From positions 1,736,001-1,800,000 of the forward strand of contig NZ_CP013650.1 in NCBI RefSeq assembly GCF_001466725.1: a stretch of DNA of 64,000 nt, written 5' to 3'. The notes beneath the pieces were generated by a model. It was not told where the DNA came from and did no database searches. It worked only from the letters and a program-made list of their open reading frames with translations. Position numbers and translations under genes: made by a program. Shown piece by piece: positions 27,296-36,668 of this stretch (positions within the stretch are counted from its first letter, which is position 1; each line of letters opens with the position of its first letter). Origin of the DNA: Lacimicrobium alkaliphilum (GTDB lineage: Bacteria; Pseudomonadota; Gammaproteobacteria; Enterobacterales; Alteromonadaceae).

Positions 27296-28759
27296 ATGAA
27301 CCACCAACATGAGCAAGAATTACTGAATAGCTGGCAGGAAAGACAGGAATACGCTGAGAAAATGCAGCCCCTGCTGGGTAAGTTATATCGGGACAAAGCG
27401 GTTGAAATCAATCTTTATGGGCGCCCTTTGCTGGGAGCCAACAGTATCGATATCATCAAAGCTCATCGTATGGTGCGTCTGCATACCTGCAACAAATTGC
27501 GTCTGCGCGAGAGCTGGCCTTTGCTTGAAGCCTTGAGTGAAATGAAGCTGGCACCGGCACAGGTGGATCTGGGTAAACTGGCTTATAACTTTCATTTTAC
27601 TGACAAAGCGGCCGGCAGGGATGTGCAAAGCTACTTGCGTGACGAGCTGGCACAGATTGTCGATAAAGAAGATGAACACCAGCCTCAGGATGTGGTGCTG
27701 TACGGATTTGGCCGTATTGGCCGGTTGCTGGCAAGATTGCTGATTGAGCGTCATGGCCGCAACAATAAACTGCGTCTGCGTGCTGTTGTGGTGCGCGGCG
27801 GCAAAGAGGGGGACCTGGAAAAACGTGCCAGCTTGTTGCGTCGTGATTCAGTGCATGGTCCGTTCAATGGCAGTATTACGGTGGATCACGAGCGCAGCGC
27901 CATCAAAGCCAATGGTGCCTATATTCAGATCATCTACGCCAACAGTCCGGCTGAGGTGGATTACACTCAGTACGGTATCAATGATGCGATTGTGATTGAT
28001 AACACCGGCATGTGGCGTGACCGCGACGGTCTGGGCCAGCATTTAGCGTCCAAAGGGGCGAAAAAGGTGTTGCTGACAGCCCCTGGCAAGGGTGATATCA
28101 AGAATATCGTTTACGGTGTTAACCATCAGGATATCACTGCAGAAGATCATATTCTGTCCGCGGCCAGTTGTACCACCAATGCCATTACCCCTGTGCTGCG
28201 TGCACTGGATGAGCATTTCGGTATCGAAAACGGCCACGTGGAGACGGTGCATTCTTACACCAACGATCAGAACCTTATCGATAATTATCACAAGGCCGAG
28301 CGCCGTGGTCGCGCCGCCCCCCTGAATATGGTGATCACCGAAACCGGTGCCGCTAAGGCGGTGGCCAAGGCATACCCTAAATTATCCGGCAAGCTGACCG
28401 GTAATGCGATCCGTGTGCCGACGCCGAATGTGTCACTGGCAATCCTGAACCTGAATCTGGGTAAAGAAGTCAGCCGTGATGAAGTGAATGAATTCTTACG
28501 CAAAGCGGCATTGTTTTCCGATCTGCAACATCAGATTGATTACACTGCCTCAACAGAGCTGGTCTCCACTGATTTAGTCGGCTCCCGTTTTGCCTCTGTG
28601 GTGGACTCTCAGGCAACAATCGCATCCGGTGATCGGGCTACCCTGTATGTCTGGTATGACAATGAGTTTGGCTACAGCTGCCAGGTGATGCGCGTCGTGC
28701 AGGACATGGCCGGCCAGCCTGTACCGACCTTGCCAGCATCAACGGAAAAATTAGGCTGA
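27296..28759 (+). CDS. Long-form glyceraldehyde-3-phosphate dehydrogenase
   Basis: A 487-residue protein with an N-terminal extension of about 130 residues before a GAPDH Rossmann domain (VVLYGFGRIGRLLARLL). The catalytic Cys in SAASCTTNAITP and His in VHSYTNDQNLIDNY are conserved, so it is probably active. Long GAPDH paralogs of this kind occur beside ordinary GapA in Alteromonadales and Vibrio; in some bacteria the second GAPDH serves gluconeogenesis. The coenzyme-specificity region differs from GapA (AVVVRGGKEGD in place of VAINDLGD). No HexR box is visible upstream. Confidence 0.88.
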   Translation: MNHQHEQELLNSWQERQEYAEKMQPLLGKLYRDKAVEINLYGRPLLGANSIDIIKAHRMVRLHTCNKLRLRESWPLLEALSEMKLAPAQVDLGKLAYNFHFTDKAAGRDVQSYLRDELAQIVDKEDEHQPQDVVLYGFGRIGRLLARLLIERHGRNNKLRLRAVVVRGGKEGDLEKRASLLRRDSVHGPFNGSITVDHERSAIKANGAYIQIIYANSPAEVDYTQYGINDAIVIDNTGMWRDRDGLGQHLASKGAKKVLLTAPGKGDIKNIVYGVNHQDITAEDHILSAASCTTNAITPVLRALDEHFGIENGHVETVHSYTNDQNLIDNYHKAERRGRAAPLNMVITETGAAKAVAKAYPKLSGKLTGNAIRVPTPNVSLAILNLNLGKEVSRDEVNEFLRKAALFSDLQHQIDYTASTELVSTDLVGSRFASVVDSQATIASGDRATLYVWYDNEFGYSCQVMRVVQDMAGQPVPTLPASTEKLG

Positions 28760-28785
28760 GAATACCTTCAGCCACCGTTATCAGT

Positions 28786-28815
28786 AAAAAGGGCTTCATA
28801 TGAAGCCCTTTTTTC
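28786..28815 (+). terminator. Intrinsic terminator after the long GAPDH gene
   Basis: Perfect palindromic stem AGGGCTTCAT/ATGAAGCCCT followed by T residues and preceded by A residues, so it can also serve the convergent holin gene. Confidence 0.9.
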
Positions 28816-28829
28816 ATCAATCCGCAGGG

Positions 28830-29591
28830 TTATTTTTTAAACCAGTTACGAATATCTGCCACCAGACTCACGCCCTGTGTCAGGCTGTCTTTGACCACAG
28901 AATGAGGGGCAAACTGCCCTTCCGGTGCTTTGTCTGCCACGCCACGAATTTTACCGATTTCTCTTAAACCCATATAGCTGATGATAATGCCGACGACCCA
29001 GGGCATCGACTCGACGTAGAGTTTACCGGCAAAGGTTGTGGGACCATGACCTTCGGCAAACAGGCGCACTATGGCATCCATGGCTCCGGGGTCGGCATTT
29101 TGGGGAAAGCGCATGACGCCAAATACATATTCAAAAGCGTTAAAGGGTTCTATCCAGCGCTTGAGAAAGGGCAGCCAGGTAACAATTAAATGTTGGATCA
29201 GATCCACCATCACCAGAAAAAACGGGAATAACACGTAGTAGACCATCCAGCGCACAGCCCAGGGCCGGGTGGTCATGCGCATCACGGCAATTTGTGAGGC
29301 GGCGTCCTGACTGAGTTTCTCGGTCAGGCTCTGATCTATCAGTCCGATTTCCATGGCCAGCCTTTCGTTCTGTGCCACATATTTATCCACTTCTCTGGCC
29401 ATGATTTCAGCCCAGCGGTTTTGCTGATCAACGGGCAACTGTTGAATTTCAGTGCGCAATTCTTCCGGTGTGGATGACACTGAGGGGTGGCCGCTGATTT
29501 GTTGTACCGCCTCTTTGCCTTTGCTGAACAGCTCAGATACCTTGCCTACGGCATTCAGAATACCGGGAATGGCAGCGACAAGTTGCAACAT
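28830..29591 (-). CDS. Holin-like membrane protein (GTA/phage 3TM holin type)
   Basis: A 253-residue protein with a helical N-terminal region (MLQLVAAIPGILNAVGKVSELF), a charged coiled-coil-like middle, then TTRPWAVRWMVYYVLFPFFLVMV and a second hydrophobic helix (MPWVVGIIISYMGL). The arrangement and the RPW motif before the first membrane helix match 3TM holins associated with phages and gene transfer agents. It follows the endolysin gene by nine bases and has a good AGGAGA site, so the two form a lysis cassette. Family assignment is by pattern, not by search. Confidence 0.7.
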   Translation of the reverse strand: MLQLVAAIPGILNAVGKVSELFSKGKEAVQQISGHPSVSSTPEELRTEIQQLPVDQQNRWAEIMAREVDKYVAQNERLAMEIGLIDQSLTEKLSQDAASQIAVMRMTTRPWAVRWMVYYVLFPFFLVMVDLIQHLIVTWLPFLKRWIEPFNAFEYVFGVMRFPQNADPGAMDAIVRLFAEGHGPTTFAGKLYVESMPWVVGIIISYMGLREIGKIRGVADKAPEGQFAPHSVVKDSLTQGVSLVADIRNWFKK

Positions 29592-29600
29592 AAGGTTCTC

Positions 29601-30155
29601 CTAGGTTAATTGCGTTTTTTTGAGCAGTTTATTTTCCAGCAGGGTGGCCTGCAGGGTATCTGGAGTGAGTACCTTTAAGGGATTGCTGCCAGCTCGAACC
29701 TGAGCGTGGGGGTATTCGCGAAACCCCGTCCAGTCTCCGGCCCAGAACATGCCCACCTGACGAACGGCTTCACCGTATGCATCCCAGTACATTTGTGCCT
29801 GCAGATAATTCCAGGCCGGTTTGCCACCGATAAGCGGAACGGCGTCCCAGGCTTCGCCATAGTTATGCCAGGATTCTCCCGGCGCAGCATTGGTAACATG
29901 AGGCCCATAGCAAGGCCCCACTGATTCAAGAATATTGGCGAGAAAGGCGAAGCCACGCTGGTTGAATTTTGCTATCTTGCGATCAATTTCGACCCTTGAG
30001 CGGGATTGCCGGTAGAGTCTGGCCTGTTCTTCCAGTGTTCTTAAGGTGCAGTAAATCAGCAGTTCAAAGCCAGTGGCCTGTTCACAGGCCCGGATAACCT
30101 GTTCGGCTTTGGCTTTTGCGGCCGGAACAAGGTCGTTGAGATCGCGGGAGGCCAT
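29601..30155 (-). CDS. M15-family peptidoglycan endopeptidase (endolysin-like)
   Basis: A 184-residue protein with no signal peptide, as expected for a holin-dependent endolysin. It starts SRDLNDLVPAAKAKAEQVIRAC and has LLIYCTLRTLEEQARLY. The zinc-binding motif SxHxxGxAxD appears as SWHNYGEAWD, and the final metal-ligand His is in REYPHAQV. This is the pattern of CwlK/T5-type L-alanyl-D-glutamate endopeptidases. Starts behind AGAAAGGACC. No capsid, tail or terminase genes are near. Confidence 0.85.
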   Translation of the reverse strand: MASRDLNDLVPAAKAKAEQVIRACEQATGFELLIYCTLRTLEEQARLYRQSRSRVEIDRKIAKFNQRGFAFLANILESVGPCYGPHVTNAAPGESWHNYGEAWDAVPLIGGKPAWNYLQAQMYWDAYGEAVRQVGMFWAGDWTGFREYPHAQVRAGSNPLKVLTPDTLQATLLENKLLKKTQLT

Positions 30156-30330
30156 GGTCCTTTCTCCGGGCCGTTGGTAACAGCATTAATGTAGTCGAGG
30201 AAATGGTTAGTGCAAAATTTAACCACATTTATTTCCTGGCGAGGCCTGCTCTTATCAGCTAACGCTGAAAGTTCTGTGTGCATAATCGGGTCTGCTGCGT
30301 AACGACAAACAACGACACATCTGAGGAGAT

Positions 30331-30843
30331 ATGGGCGAGCACTCTGACAACAAGAAAAGCAACACCTGGTGGCAGTGGCCCGTATTACTGGTGGCCCTGG
30401 CTGGGGTGTATCTTTGGCAGACCAGAGGTTTGCTGGATACCGGCAATCAGGTGAATACCACGGCCCTGCCTTTATTGGCGGGTGGCAGCGCGCCTATTGT
30501 AGAGGGGCAGGGAAAGCCTACACTGGTTTATTTTTTTGCGCCCTGGTGCCAGATTTGCAGCCTCAGTATTGGCAATCTGGATGATTTGGATGCAGAGCGA
30601 ATCAATATTAAGAAGGTCGCCATGGATTATGCCAGCCTGGAGAACGTCTGGCAGTTTGTTAAGGATCATGATGTGCAGGGTGAGATACTGCTCGGTCATG
30701 AAGGATTAAAGCAGCAATTCAGAGTTTATGGTTATCCCACTTACTATATTCTCGATAAAGACGGTAAGGTGCTGGCAAGGGATATGGGTTACAGTTCGGG
30801 GCTCGGTCTGAAGCTCAGACAATGGCTCGCCACTGACAGTTGA
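30331..30843 (+). CDS. Membrane-anchored thioredoxin-like protein
   Basis: A 170-residue protein with one N-terminal membrane helix (WPVLLVALAGVYLWQ) and a TlpA/DsbE-like thioredoxin domain facing the periplasm. The redox motif is WCQIC in FFAPWCQICSLS, and the cis-proline loop is GYPTYYILDKDG. It probably reduces or isomerises disulfides of envelope proteins. A GAGGAG site precedes the ATG. Divergent from the endolysin gene; no cytochrome biogenesis genes are adjacent. Confidence 0.85.
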   Translation: MGEHSDNKKSNTWWQWPVLLVALAGVYLWQTRGLLDTGNQVNTTALPLLAGGSAPIVEGQGKPTLVYFFAPWCQICSLSIGNLDDLDAERINIKKVAMDYASLENVWQFVKDHDVQGEILLGHEGLKQQFRVYGYPTYYILDKDGKVLARDMGYSSGLGLKLRQWLATDS

Positions 30844-30944
30844 ATATTTTTTGAGCGTCGGTGAGGCGAGGGGATGTACAGAGTATGAGAATCAAAAGGG
30901 ATTGTGGTAGATTAGCCTCGTCACTCACTACAAGTCATATATCA

Positions 30945-32069
30945 ATGAGAATAAGCTGCAATTTTGATAGCGGTAACATCCAGGTTATCAGTGCCGATGC
31001 ACCCGATGATATCCGCCTTAAAATAAGAAAAGACAACCAGTCGGATTTTTATCAGTGGTTCCATTTTCGCCTCGAAACCACGCCAATGACTAATCATAAA
31101 ATTCACATCGGTGATTTAGCCAAGTCCGCTTACCCAGAAGGCTGGCAGGGATATCAGGCGGTTGCTTCTTATGATCGTCAGGAGTGGTTCAGGGTAGATG
31201 CCAGTTTTGACGGTGATACTCTGACTATCGATCACACCCCCGAATATGCTACTACCTATTACGCTTACTTTGCTCCATATAGCTACGAACGCCACCTTGA
31301 TTTATTGGCCTGGGCGCAAACGTCCTTCGACTGCGAATTAAGCCATCTTGGCGAGACCCTTGATGGTCGTGATATGTCGCTATTGAGTGTGGGTCAGCAT
31401 GAAGAAGGCAAAAAGGTTATCTGGATTGTGGCCCGTCAGCATCCCGGTGAAACCATGGCCGAGTGGCTGGTCGAGGGGCTACTGGAACGCCTGCTGGATG
31501 AAGATGACGGACTGGCCCGTTCACTGCTGGAACAGGCGGTGTTCTATATCGTGCCGAATATGAATCCGGACGGTTCAGTCAGAGGTCATCTGCGTACCAA
31601 CGCCAAGGGCATTAACCTGAATCGCGAATGGGCACACCCATCTCTGGAAAACAGCCCTGAAGTCTATTATGTGCGCGAAAAAATGCAGCAGACCGGCGTG
31701 GATATGTTTCTTGATGTGCACGGTGATGAGGCTCTGCCGTATAATTTTCTCGCCGGTGGCGAAGGGATCCCCAATTATTGTGAAAAAATTGCTCATCAGG
31801 AGGCTACCTTCAAGCAGACATTACTGGCGGTAACACCTGAGTTTCAGGATACCTATGGCTATCCCAAGGATAAACCCGGTGAGGCCAACCTTACCGTCGC
31901 CTCCAATGCCATCGGCAACAGCTTTAAGTGCCTGGCTTATACTCTGGAAATGCCGTTTAAGGATAATGCCGATTTACCTGATGCCGCCTACGGCTGGTCG
32001 CCTGTGCGTTGTAAAAAACTTGGCGAAGATGTATTGGTAGCCATTCACGGCGTCATGAACCAACTTTAA
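30945..32069 (+). CDS. M14 zinc carboxypeptidase, cytosolic carboxypeptidase-like
   Basis: A 374-residue protein. The N-terminal beta-sandwich (about residues 1-125) followed by an M14 catalytic domain is the architecture of CCP/Nna1-like carboxypeptidases. The zinc motif HxxE is in ARQHPGETMAEW, the following NMNPDGSVRGHLRTNAKGINLNREW is the substrate-binding segment, the third zinc His is in LDVHGDE and the catalytic Glu is in YTLEMPF. ATG 30945 is chosen because it begins the conserved N-terminal domain (MRISCNFDSGNIQV). No signal peptide, so it is cytoplasmic; substrate unknown. Confidence 0.88.
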   Translation: MRISCNFDSGNIQVISADAPDDIRLKIRKDNQSDFYQWFHFRLETTPMTNHKIHIGDLAKSAYPEGWQGYQAVASYDRQEWFRVDASFDGDTLTIDHTPEYATTYYAYFAPYSYERHLDLLAWAQTSFDCELSHLGETLDGRDMSLLSVGQHEEGKKVIWIVARQHPGETMAEWLVEGLLERLLDEDDGLARSLLEQAVFYIVPNMNPDGSVRGHLRTNAKGINLNREWAHPSLENSPEVYYVREKMQQTGVDMFLDVHGDEALPYNFLAGGEGIPNYCEKIAHQEATFKQTLLAVTPEFQDTYGYPKDKPGEANLTVASNAIGNSFKCLAYTLEMPFKDNADLPDAAYGWSPVRCKKLGEDVLVAIHGVMNQL

Positions 32070-32146
32070 GATAATCAAGACTCGGCCTGGCTGCCATCTG
32101 GTGACAGGTTCATAATCACTGAAATTATAATCATAACAAGGGGTTA

Positions 32147-33829
32147 GTGTTGGAATTCTTTAATCAGATATTGCTCTCTCTGGATGGCATGCTCGGTGGA
32201 GCCGTGTGGTTTCCCTATGTACTGCTTGGTGTGGGTCTGTTTTTTACCCTTTATCTTGGCTTTCCACAGGTACGTTATTTCAAACATGCCTGGCTGGTGG
32301 TCACTGGCAAGTTGGATCGAAAAGGCATGCCCGGTGATACTACGCACTTTCAGGCGCTGACCACCGCATTGTCGGGTACGGTGGGTACAGGAAACATCGG
32401 TGGTGTGGCCTTCGCTATCTTCCTTGGTGGCCCTGCAGCCTTGTTCTGGATGTGGGCTACGGCATTTTTGGGGATGACAACCAAGTTTGTGGAAGTGACC
32501 CTGTCCCATAAATACCGCGTACAGACCGAAGACGGCACCATGGCCGGTGGGCCCATGTATTACATGGACAGACGGCTGAATATGAAATGGCTGGCCATTG
32601 CCTTTGCAATTGCCACGGTCATCAGTTCATTCGGCACAGGTAACCTGCCACAGATTAACAACATTGCCCAGGGCATGCAGGCCACTTTTGGTCTTGACCC
32701 TATGCTTACCGGTGCAGTGCTGGCGGTATTGCTGGCGCTGGTGATCCTCGGTGGTATCCGTCGAATTGCTAAAGTCACCTCAAAAATAGTGCCTTTGATG
32801 TCTGTGCTCTATGTGGTCGGGGCGCTGGCGGTGATCTTCTATAATCTTGAGAATATCGGCCCGGCCTTTGCCTCAGTGATTTCTGATGCCTTTACGGGCT
32901 CTGCTGCTGCTGGCGGCTTTTTGGGTGCGACTATTGCCTATGCTTTTAACCGCGGGGTAAACCGAGGCCTGTTTTCTAACGAAGCGGGGCAGGGGTCTGC
33001 ACCAATTGCCCACGCCTCAGCCAAGGCCGATGAGCCGGTTTCAGAGGGCATGGTGTCGATTCTGGAGCCTTTTATCGATACTATTATTATCTGTACGCTG
33101 ACCGGGCTGGTGATCCTCTCTTCCGGTGTCTGGAAAGAGAAGTTTGATAACGTGTTTGAACGGGCAGATATGCAGATCCTGGCAGGCACCTATTCTGACC
33201 AGAAAGAGGCTGACAAACAGCAATTGTATCTGTATCTGAACGACGCCACGGGTCACAGTGTTGAACGTTATAACGGTAAAGTGGAAGTGGTGTCCGGTAA
33301 GCCGCTGAACCGTGATTTTACGGTGATCAATGCCCGCTCTGTGGCCGAAGATGTGGTTTTCAGTGTCGGCTCAAGGGAAGATTTGTTTACGGGCACCCTG
33401 AATATTCAGGACGGACGCCTTGAGAAAGACAATATTGTCGTTTCCGGTAAATCCCTGATCCACTCGGCGCAACTGACAACACAGGCCTTCACCCGCGGCT
33501 ATTTCGGCGACTATGGTCAGTATATTGTCTCTATCGGTTTGCTGCTGTTCGCGTTTTCAACGGCCATCGCCTGGTCCTATTATGGTGACCGGGCGATGAC
33601 CTATTTGCTCGGCCCCCGTTCTGTTATGCCCTACCGGGTATTCTACGTAGCCGGGTTTTTCTGGGCCTCTTTCTCAGATACGACCCTGGTCTGGAACCTG
33701 GCGGCAGTGGCCATAGTCGTGATGACCTTACCCAACCTGTTCGGTATTTTGCTGCTGCGTAAAGAGATGAAGCAAACCGTGAAGGAGTACTGGGATGACT
33801 ATGAGAAAAAGACCACCGAGAAGTCCTGA
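32147..33829 (+). CDS. AGCS-family sodium:alanine/glycine symporter with an insertion
   Basis: A 560-residue integral membrane transporter. Family signatures include [35 protein letters not shown] and [25 protein letters not shown]. Typical members are about 450 residues; here a hydrophilic stretch of about 110 residues (roughly 330-440, [15 protein letters not shown] to [15 protein letters not shown] sequence) is inserted between membrane helices, probably as a periplasmic or cytoplasmic domain. The start is GTG 32147 (TTG 32150 possible) behind AAGGGG. It likely imports alanine or glycine with Na+. Confidence 0.93.
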   Translation: MLEFFNQILLSLDGMLGGAVWFPYVLLGVGLFFTLYLGFPQVRYFKHAWLVVTGKLDRKGMPGDTTHFQALTTALSGTVGTGNIGGVAFAIFLGGPAALFWMWATAFLGMTTKFVEVTLSHKYRVQTEDGTMAGGPMYYMDRRLNMKWLAIAFAIATVISSFGTGNLPQINNIAQGMQATFGLDPMLTGAVLAVLLALVILGGIRRIAKVTSKIVPLMSVLYVVGALAVIFYNLENIGPAFASVISDAFTGSAAAGGFLGATIAYAFNRGVNRGLFSNEAGQGSAPIAHASAKADEPVSEGMVSILEPFIDTIIICTLTGLVILSSGVWKEKFDNVFERADMQILAGTYSDQKEADKQQLYLYLNDATGHSVERYNGKVEVVSGKPLNRDFTVINARSVAEDVVFSVGSREDLFTGTLNIQDGRLEKDNIVVSGKSLIHSAQLTTQAFTRGYFGDYGQYIVSIGLLLFAFSTAIAWSYYGDRAMTYLLGPRSVMPYRVFYVAGFFWASFSDTTLVWNLAAVAIVVMTLPNLFGILLLRKEMKQTVKEYWDDYEKKTTEKS

Positions 33830-33855
33830 ACCAGGCTGATCTGTCTTAACATACT

Positions 33856-33893
33856 CGTATATCGCGCAGCCCTTGCTGCGCGATATACGTTTT
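33856..33893 (+). terminator. Hairpin terminator after the AGCS symporter
   Basis: Stem CGTATATCGCGCAGC/GCTGCGCGATATACG-type perfect inverted repeat followed by TTTT. Confidence 0.85.
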
Positions 33894-33990
33894 GCCACCA
33901 GCGTTAAGCCAGTCTTTTCTCGTTGCCGCTTCGATAAGCTGGTAGCTTTTGGTAACATTATTCAATTAACGATCAACAACAGGAGCGAGT

Positions 33991-34386
33991 ATGGCGCTGA
34001 TTGATTGCCCATCCTGTAAGAAGAAGATTTCTGATAAGGCAGACAGCTGCCAGCACTGCGGTTTTGCCATTGGCGAGGCCAGTCGTGATGATATTTTGCG
34101 TAAACAGCAGTTTCACCGTTTCAAACGTATGCAGTCGATCCAGACCCAATCTATACTGGCGATGCTGATGTTTGTGGCGGGTTTTGCCATTCTTTACTGG
34201 GGAGATGGGCCCTCGCGGGAACTTGGCTGTGAGTTCTCCCTGAATCTGATTAAAGACGGCGGTGCATTGTGTCTCTGGCACGGCCAGACTCAGTATAATC
34301 TGGCAATAGGCTGCTCTGTAATAGGCTTTATCTGGTATATCGTCAATCGTGTTCGCATGATTTTTATTAAGAAGTCCGGCAGATGA
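33991..34386 (+). CDS. Zinc-ribbon membrane protein
   Basis: A 131-residue protein with an N-terminal zinc ribbon (CPSCKKKISDKADSCQHCG, four cysteines) and two hydrophobic helices (about residues 49-66 and 105-123). A good AGGAGCGAG site precedes the ATG. The four-base overlap with the next gene (ATGA) indicates co-transcription with the YeaC-like protein. Function unknown. Confidence 0.8.
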   Translation: MALIDCPSCKKKISDKADSCQHCGFAIGEASRDDILRKQQFHRFKRMQSIQTQSILAMLMFVAGFAILYWGDGPSRELGCEFSLNLIKDGGALCLWHGQTQYNLAIGCSVIGFIWYIVNRVRMIFIKKSGR

Positions 34387-34658
34387 ACATTCAACAGATG
34401 GTCAGTGTTATGACCCCAGAAGTATACGAGCGTTTATCTCAGGCGGTAGAGACCGGAAAATGGCCCGATGGCCAGCCTTTGTCTGAGTCTCAGCGGGAGA
34501 CCAGCATGCAGGCAGTGATGCTTTATCAGGCCACTGTGCTTAAGTCTGATGAACATATGACTGTAGGTGAGAGTGGTGAGATAGTGCACAAATCCAAACA
34601 AGACTTACGGCAATCTTTTAACAGCGATATAGCCCGGTTTAAGGCAGAAGATCTTTAG
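34383..34658 (+). CDS. yeaC: YeaC-like DUF1315 protein
   Basis: A 91-residue cytoplasmic protein of the DUF1315 family: MTPEVYERLSQAVETGKWPDGQPLSESQRE and HMTVGESGEIVHKSK are the conserved blocks shared with E. coli YeaC. Overlaps the upstream zinc-ribbon gene by four bases. Function unknown. Confidence 0.85.
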   Translation: MNIQQMVSVMTPEVYERLSQAVETGKWPDGQPLSESQRETSMQAVMLYQATVLKSDEHMTVGESGEIVHKSKQDLRQSFNSDIARFKAEDL

Positions 34659-34903
34659 CCGCTCGACGCAGGAAGTGAGGCAATCATCTCTAACAGGTGC
34701 AAGCGGGGCCGATGAGGGATACACTGACAGTACAGTCTGATTTTATGTGACAAATGACACAGAGGATCAACTCCGGACCTGTTACCAACAGCGAATAGGG
34801 ATATATAACCCAGATTGGCGCGGTTGTTTGCTCGAAGATTACGCATTGTTGCCTGCAATGGAAAATACAGGACTTGTTGCAGCGATGCTTTAGAGTCATT
34901 GGT

Positions 34904-35665
34904 ATGAAGTTATTCAGACTATTGGTGTTGCTCTCTTTTGGCCTGTTCAGTAGTGTCTTAAGTGCTGAAAAGCTGTTGTTTGTGGCAGAGGATCTGCCCC
35001 CCTATCATTTTATTAATCAGCAAGGCGAGAAAGATGGCGCCCTGTATGAGATTGTTCTGGCACTGATTGAACAATCCGGCACAGAAGCCGACATTCACTT
35101 TACCCCCTGGGCCCGCGCCTATGATATGAGCCTGAATCAGCCCAATGTGATTATGATTTCAGTGCTTAAAACGCCCGTCCGGCAAAAGCATTTTCAATGG
35201 ATTGGTGAGATTTATCGCGCCGAAGCCTTTTTTGTAAAGCTGAAAAGTCGCCGGGATTTGCGCATTGGCTCGCTGGAACAGGCGCGTAATCATGTGGTGG
35301 GCACCATCAGAGGCTACGGTGCGGAGCAATACTTACGCAGAAATGGTTTCAGTGAGGTGCGCGAGAATCTCGCCCTGAGTGTCGAGTATCATCAGCTTTG
35401 GGGTATGCTGTTTAAGGGCCGTGTGGATCTGCTGTTTACCAATACTCTGGGCCTGATGGTGGAAGTGCCAAAAGCGGGTTTTGACCCCGGGCAGGTTGAA
35501 AAAGCTTATGCAGTGTTGGATTTTCCGAATGAGCTACATCTGGCTACCGGCCTGGACACATCCGAGGCGGTAGTTGAGAGGCTGCGCGGCAGTTTGCAGC
35601 AGCTCAAGGAACAGGGAATTTATCAGAGTATTCTTAGTAAGTGGGGTCTGACTGACAGTGAGTAA
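34904..35665 (+). CDS. Periplasmic solute-binding protein, SBP family 3-like
   Basis: A 253-residue protein starting at ATG 34904 with a clear signal peptide (MKLFRLLVLLSFGLFSSVLSA). The mature part opens EKLLFVAEDLPPYHFINQQGEKDGALYEIVLALI, the usual start of transporter substrate-binding proteins, and contains FTPWARAYDMSL, common in orphan Alteromonadales members. No ABC permease is adjacent, so it may feed a sensor or a distant transporter. An upstream in-frame start at 34874 would place ten residues before the signal peptide and is less likely. Confidence 0.85.
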   Translation: MKLFRLLVLLSFGLFSSVLSAEKLLFVAEDLPPYHFINQQGEKDGALYEIVLALIEQSGTEADIHFTPWARAYDMSLNQPNVIMISVLKTPVRQKHFQWIGEIYRAEAFFVKLKSRRDLRIGSLEQARNHVVGTIRGYGAEQYLRRNGFSEVRENLALSVEYHQLWGMLFKGRVDLLFTNTLGLMVEVPKAGFDPGQVEKAYAVLDFPNELHLATGLDTSEAVVERLRGSLQQLKEQGIYQSILSKWGLTDSE

Positions 35666-35696
35666 TGATCGCTGATTAGCAATTATAGCTGTGACT

Positions 35697-36659
35697 TCAG
35701 ATGGAGGCGATGAGCACTGCACGTACAGGAGCAGGGTAGCCTTCAACGGTTTTCGTTGGATCCTGTGGATCAAGAAAGTCCGCCAGAGAATGATTGGTCA
35801 TCCATTCTGTGCTGCGTTGCTCGTCGGTTGAGGTGGTACTGATATCCACTGTGCGGATCTGCTTAAAACCTACCCTGGCCATCCAGGCTGTCAGTGCTGC
35901 AGTGCTGGGAATAAACCAGACATTTCGCATTTGTGCATAGCGTTCGCCGGGCACCAAAACAGTATGTTCATCCCCTTCAACCACCAGGGTTTCCAGCACC
36001 AGTTCGCCACCGGGTTTAAGTTGTGCTTTGAGCTCATAGAGAAAATCGATGGGGCTTTTACGATGATACAACACCCCCATCGAAAACACCGTATCAAAAG
36101 CTTTCAGCTCTGGTAGTTGCTCAACGCCCAGCGGCAGCATATGGATATTCGGAGCCGGATAAAAGTGGCGTATGGCCAGAAACTGCATCAAAAATAGCGG
36201 GAAGGGATCGATGCCCACCACCAGTTCAGCCTCCTCACCGAGCATACGCCACAGGTGGTAGCCGCTGCCGCAGCCCACATCCAATACCTTTTTGCCTTTC
36301 AGCGTACTCAGATGGGGGCGTACTCTGTCCCATTTCCAGTCGGAGCGCCATTCCGTATCCAGATCGATGCCGTGCAAACAGAAGGGGCCTTTGCGCCAGG
36401 GTTTAAACTGCATTAACAGTCCGGTGATCTGCCTGGTGGTGTACTCATCCACGCCTTCACCATCACCTATGGTGACACTGTTTTTCAGATCCGTCTTATC
36501 AGCCGTAATCGCCGGTAACTTATCGAGTAATTTCTGCCATTTCTGCAGATCTTTTTTATGCTGGCGTTGCCAGTCACCCAGCTGTGCCGGCAAGTCTTCC
36601 AGCCAGTGACTGAGATCAGAACCGGCGAGCTGGCGGTAGAACTGCTGAAAAATCTGCAT
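35697..36659 (-). CDS. cmoB: tRNA U34 carboxymethyltransferase
   Basis: A 320-residue SAM-type methyltransferase-fold enzyme that uses carboxy-SAM to convert 5-hydroxyuridine-34 into 5-carboxymethoxyuridine in tRNAs. The motif [16 protein letters not shown] binds the cofactor, and [16 protein letters not shown] is a CmoB hallmark. Three consecutive ATGs occur (36665, 36662, 36659); only the third is spaced correctly from AAAGG. It follows cmoA directly. The tRNA-Val (TAC) encoded in this window is of the class that CmoB modifies. Confidence 0.95.
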   Translation of the reverse strand: MQIFQQFYRQLAGSDLSHWLEDLPAQLGDWQRQHKKDLQKWQKLLDKLPAITADKTDLKNSVTIGDGEGVDEYTTRQITGLLMQFKPWRKGPFCLHGIDLDTEWRSDWKWDRVRPHLSTLKGKKVLDVGCGSGYHLWRMLGEEAELVVGIDPFPLFLMQFLAIRHFYPAPNIHMLPLGVEQLPELKAFDTVFSMGVLYHRKSPIDFLYELKAQLKPGGELVLETLVVEGDEHTVLVPGERYAQMRNVWFIPSTAALTAWMARVGFKQIRTVDISTTSTDEQRSTEWMTNHSLADFLDPQDPTKTVEGYPAPVRAVLIASI

Positions 36660-36668
36660 CATCATCCT

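Noticed and set aside
28830..30155. A complete prophage around the endolysin-holin genes
   Set aside because: Neighbours on both sides are housekeeping genes, and no integrase, capsid, tail or terminase genes are present.
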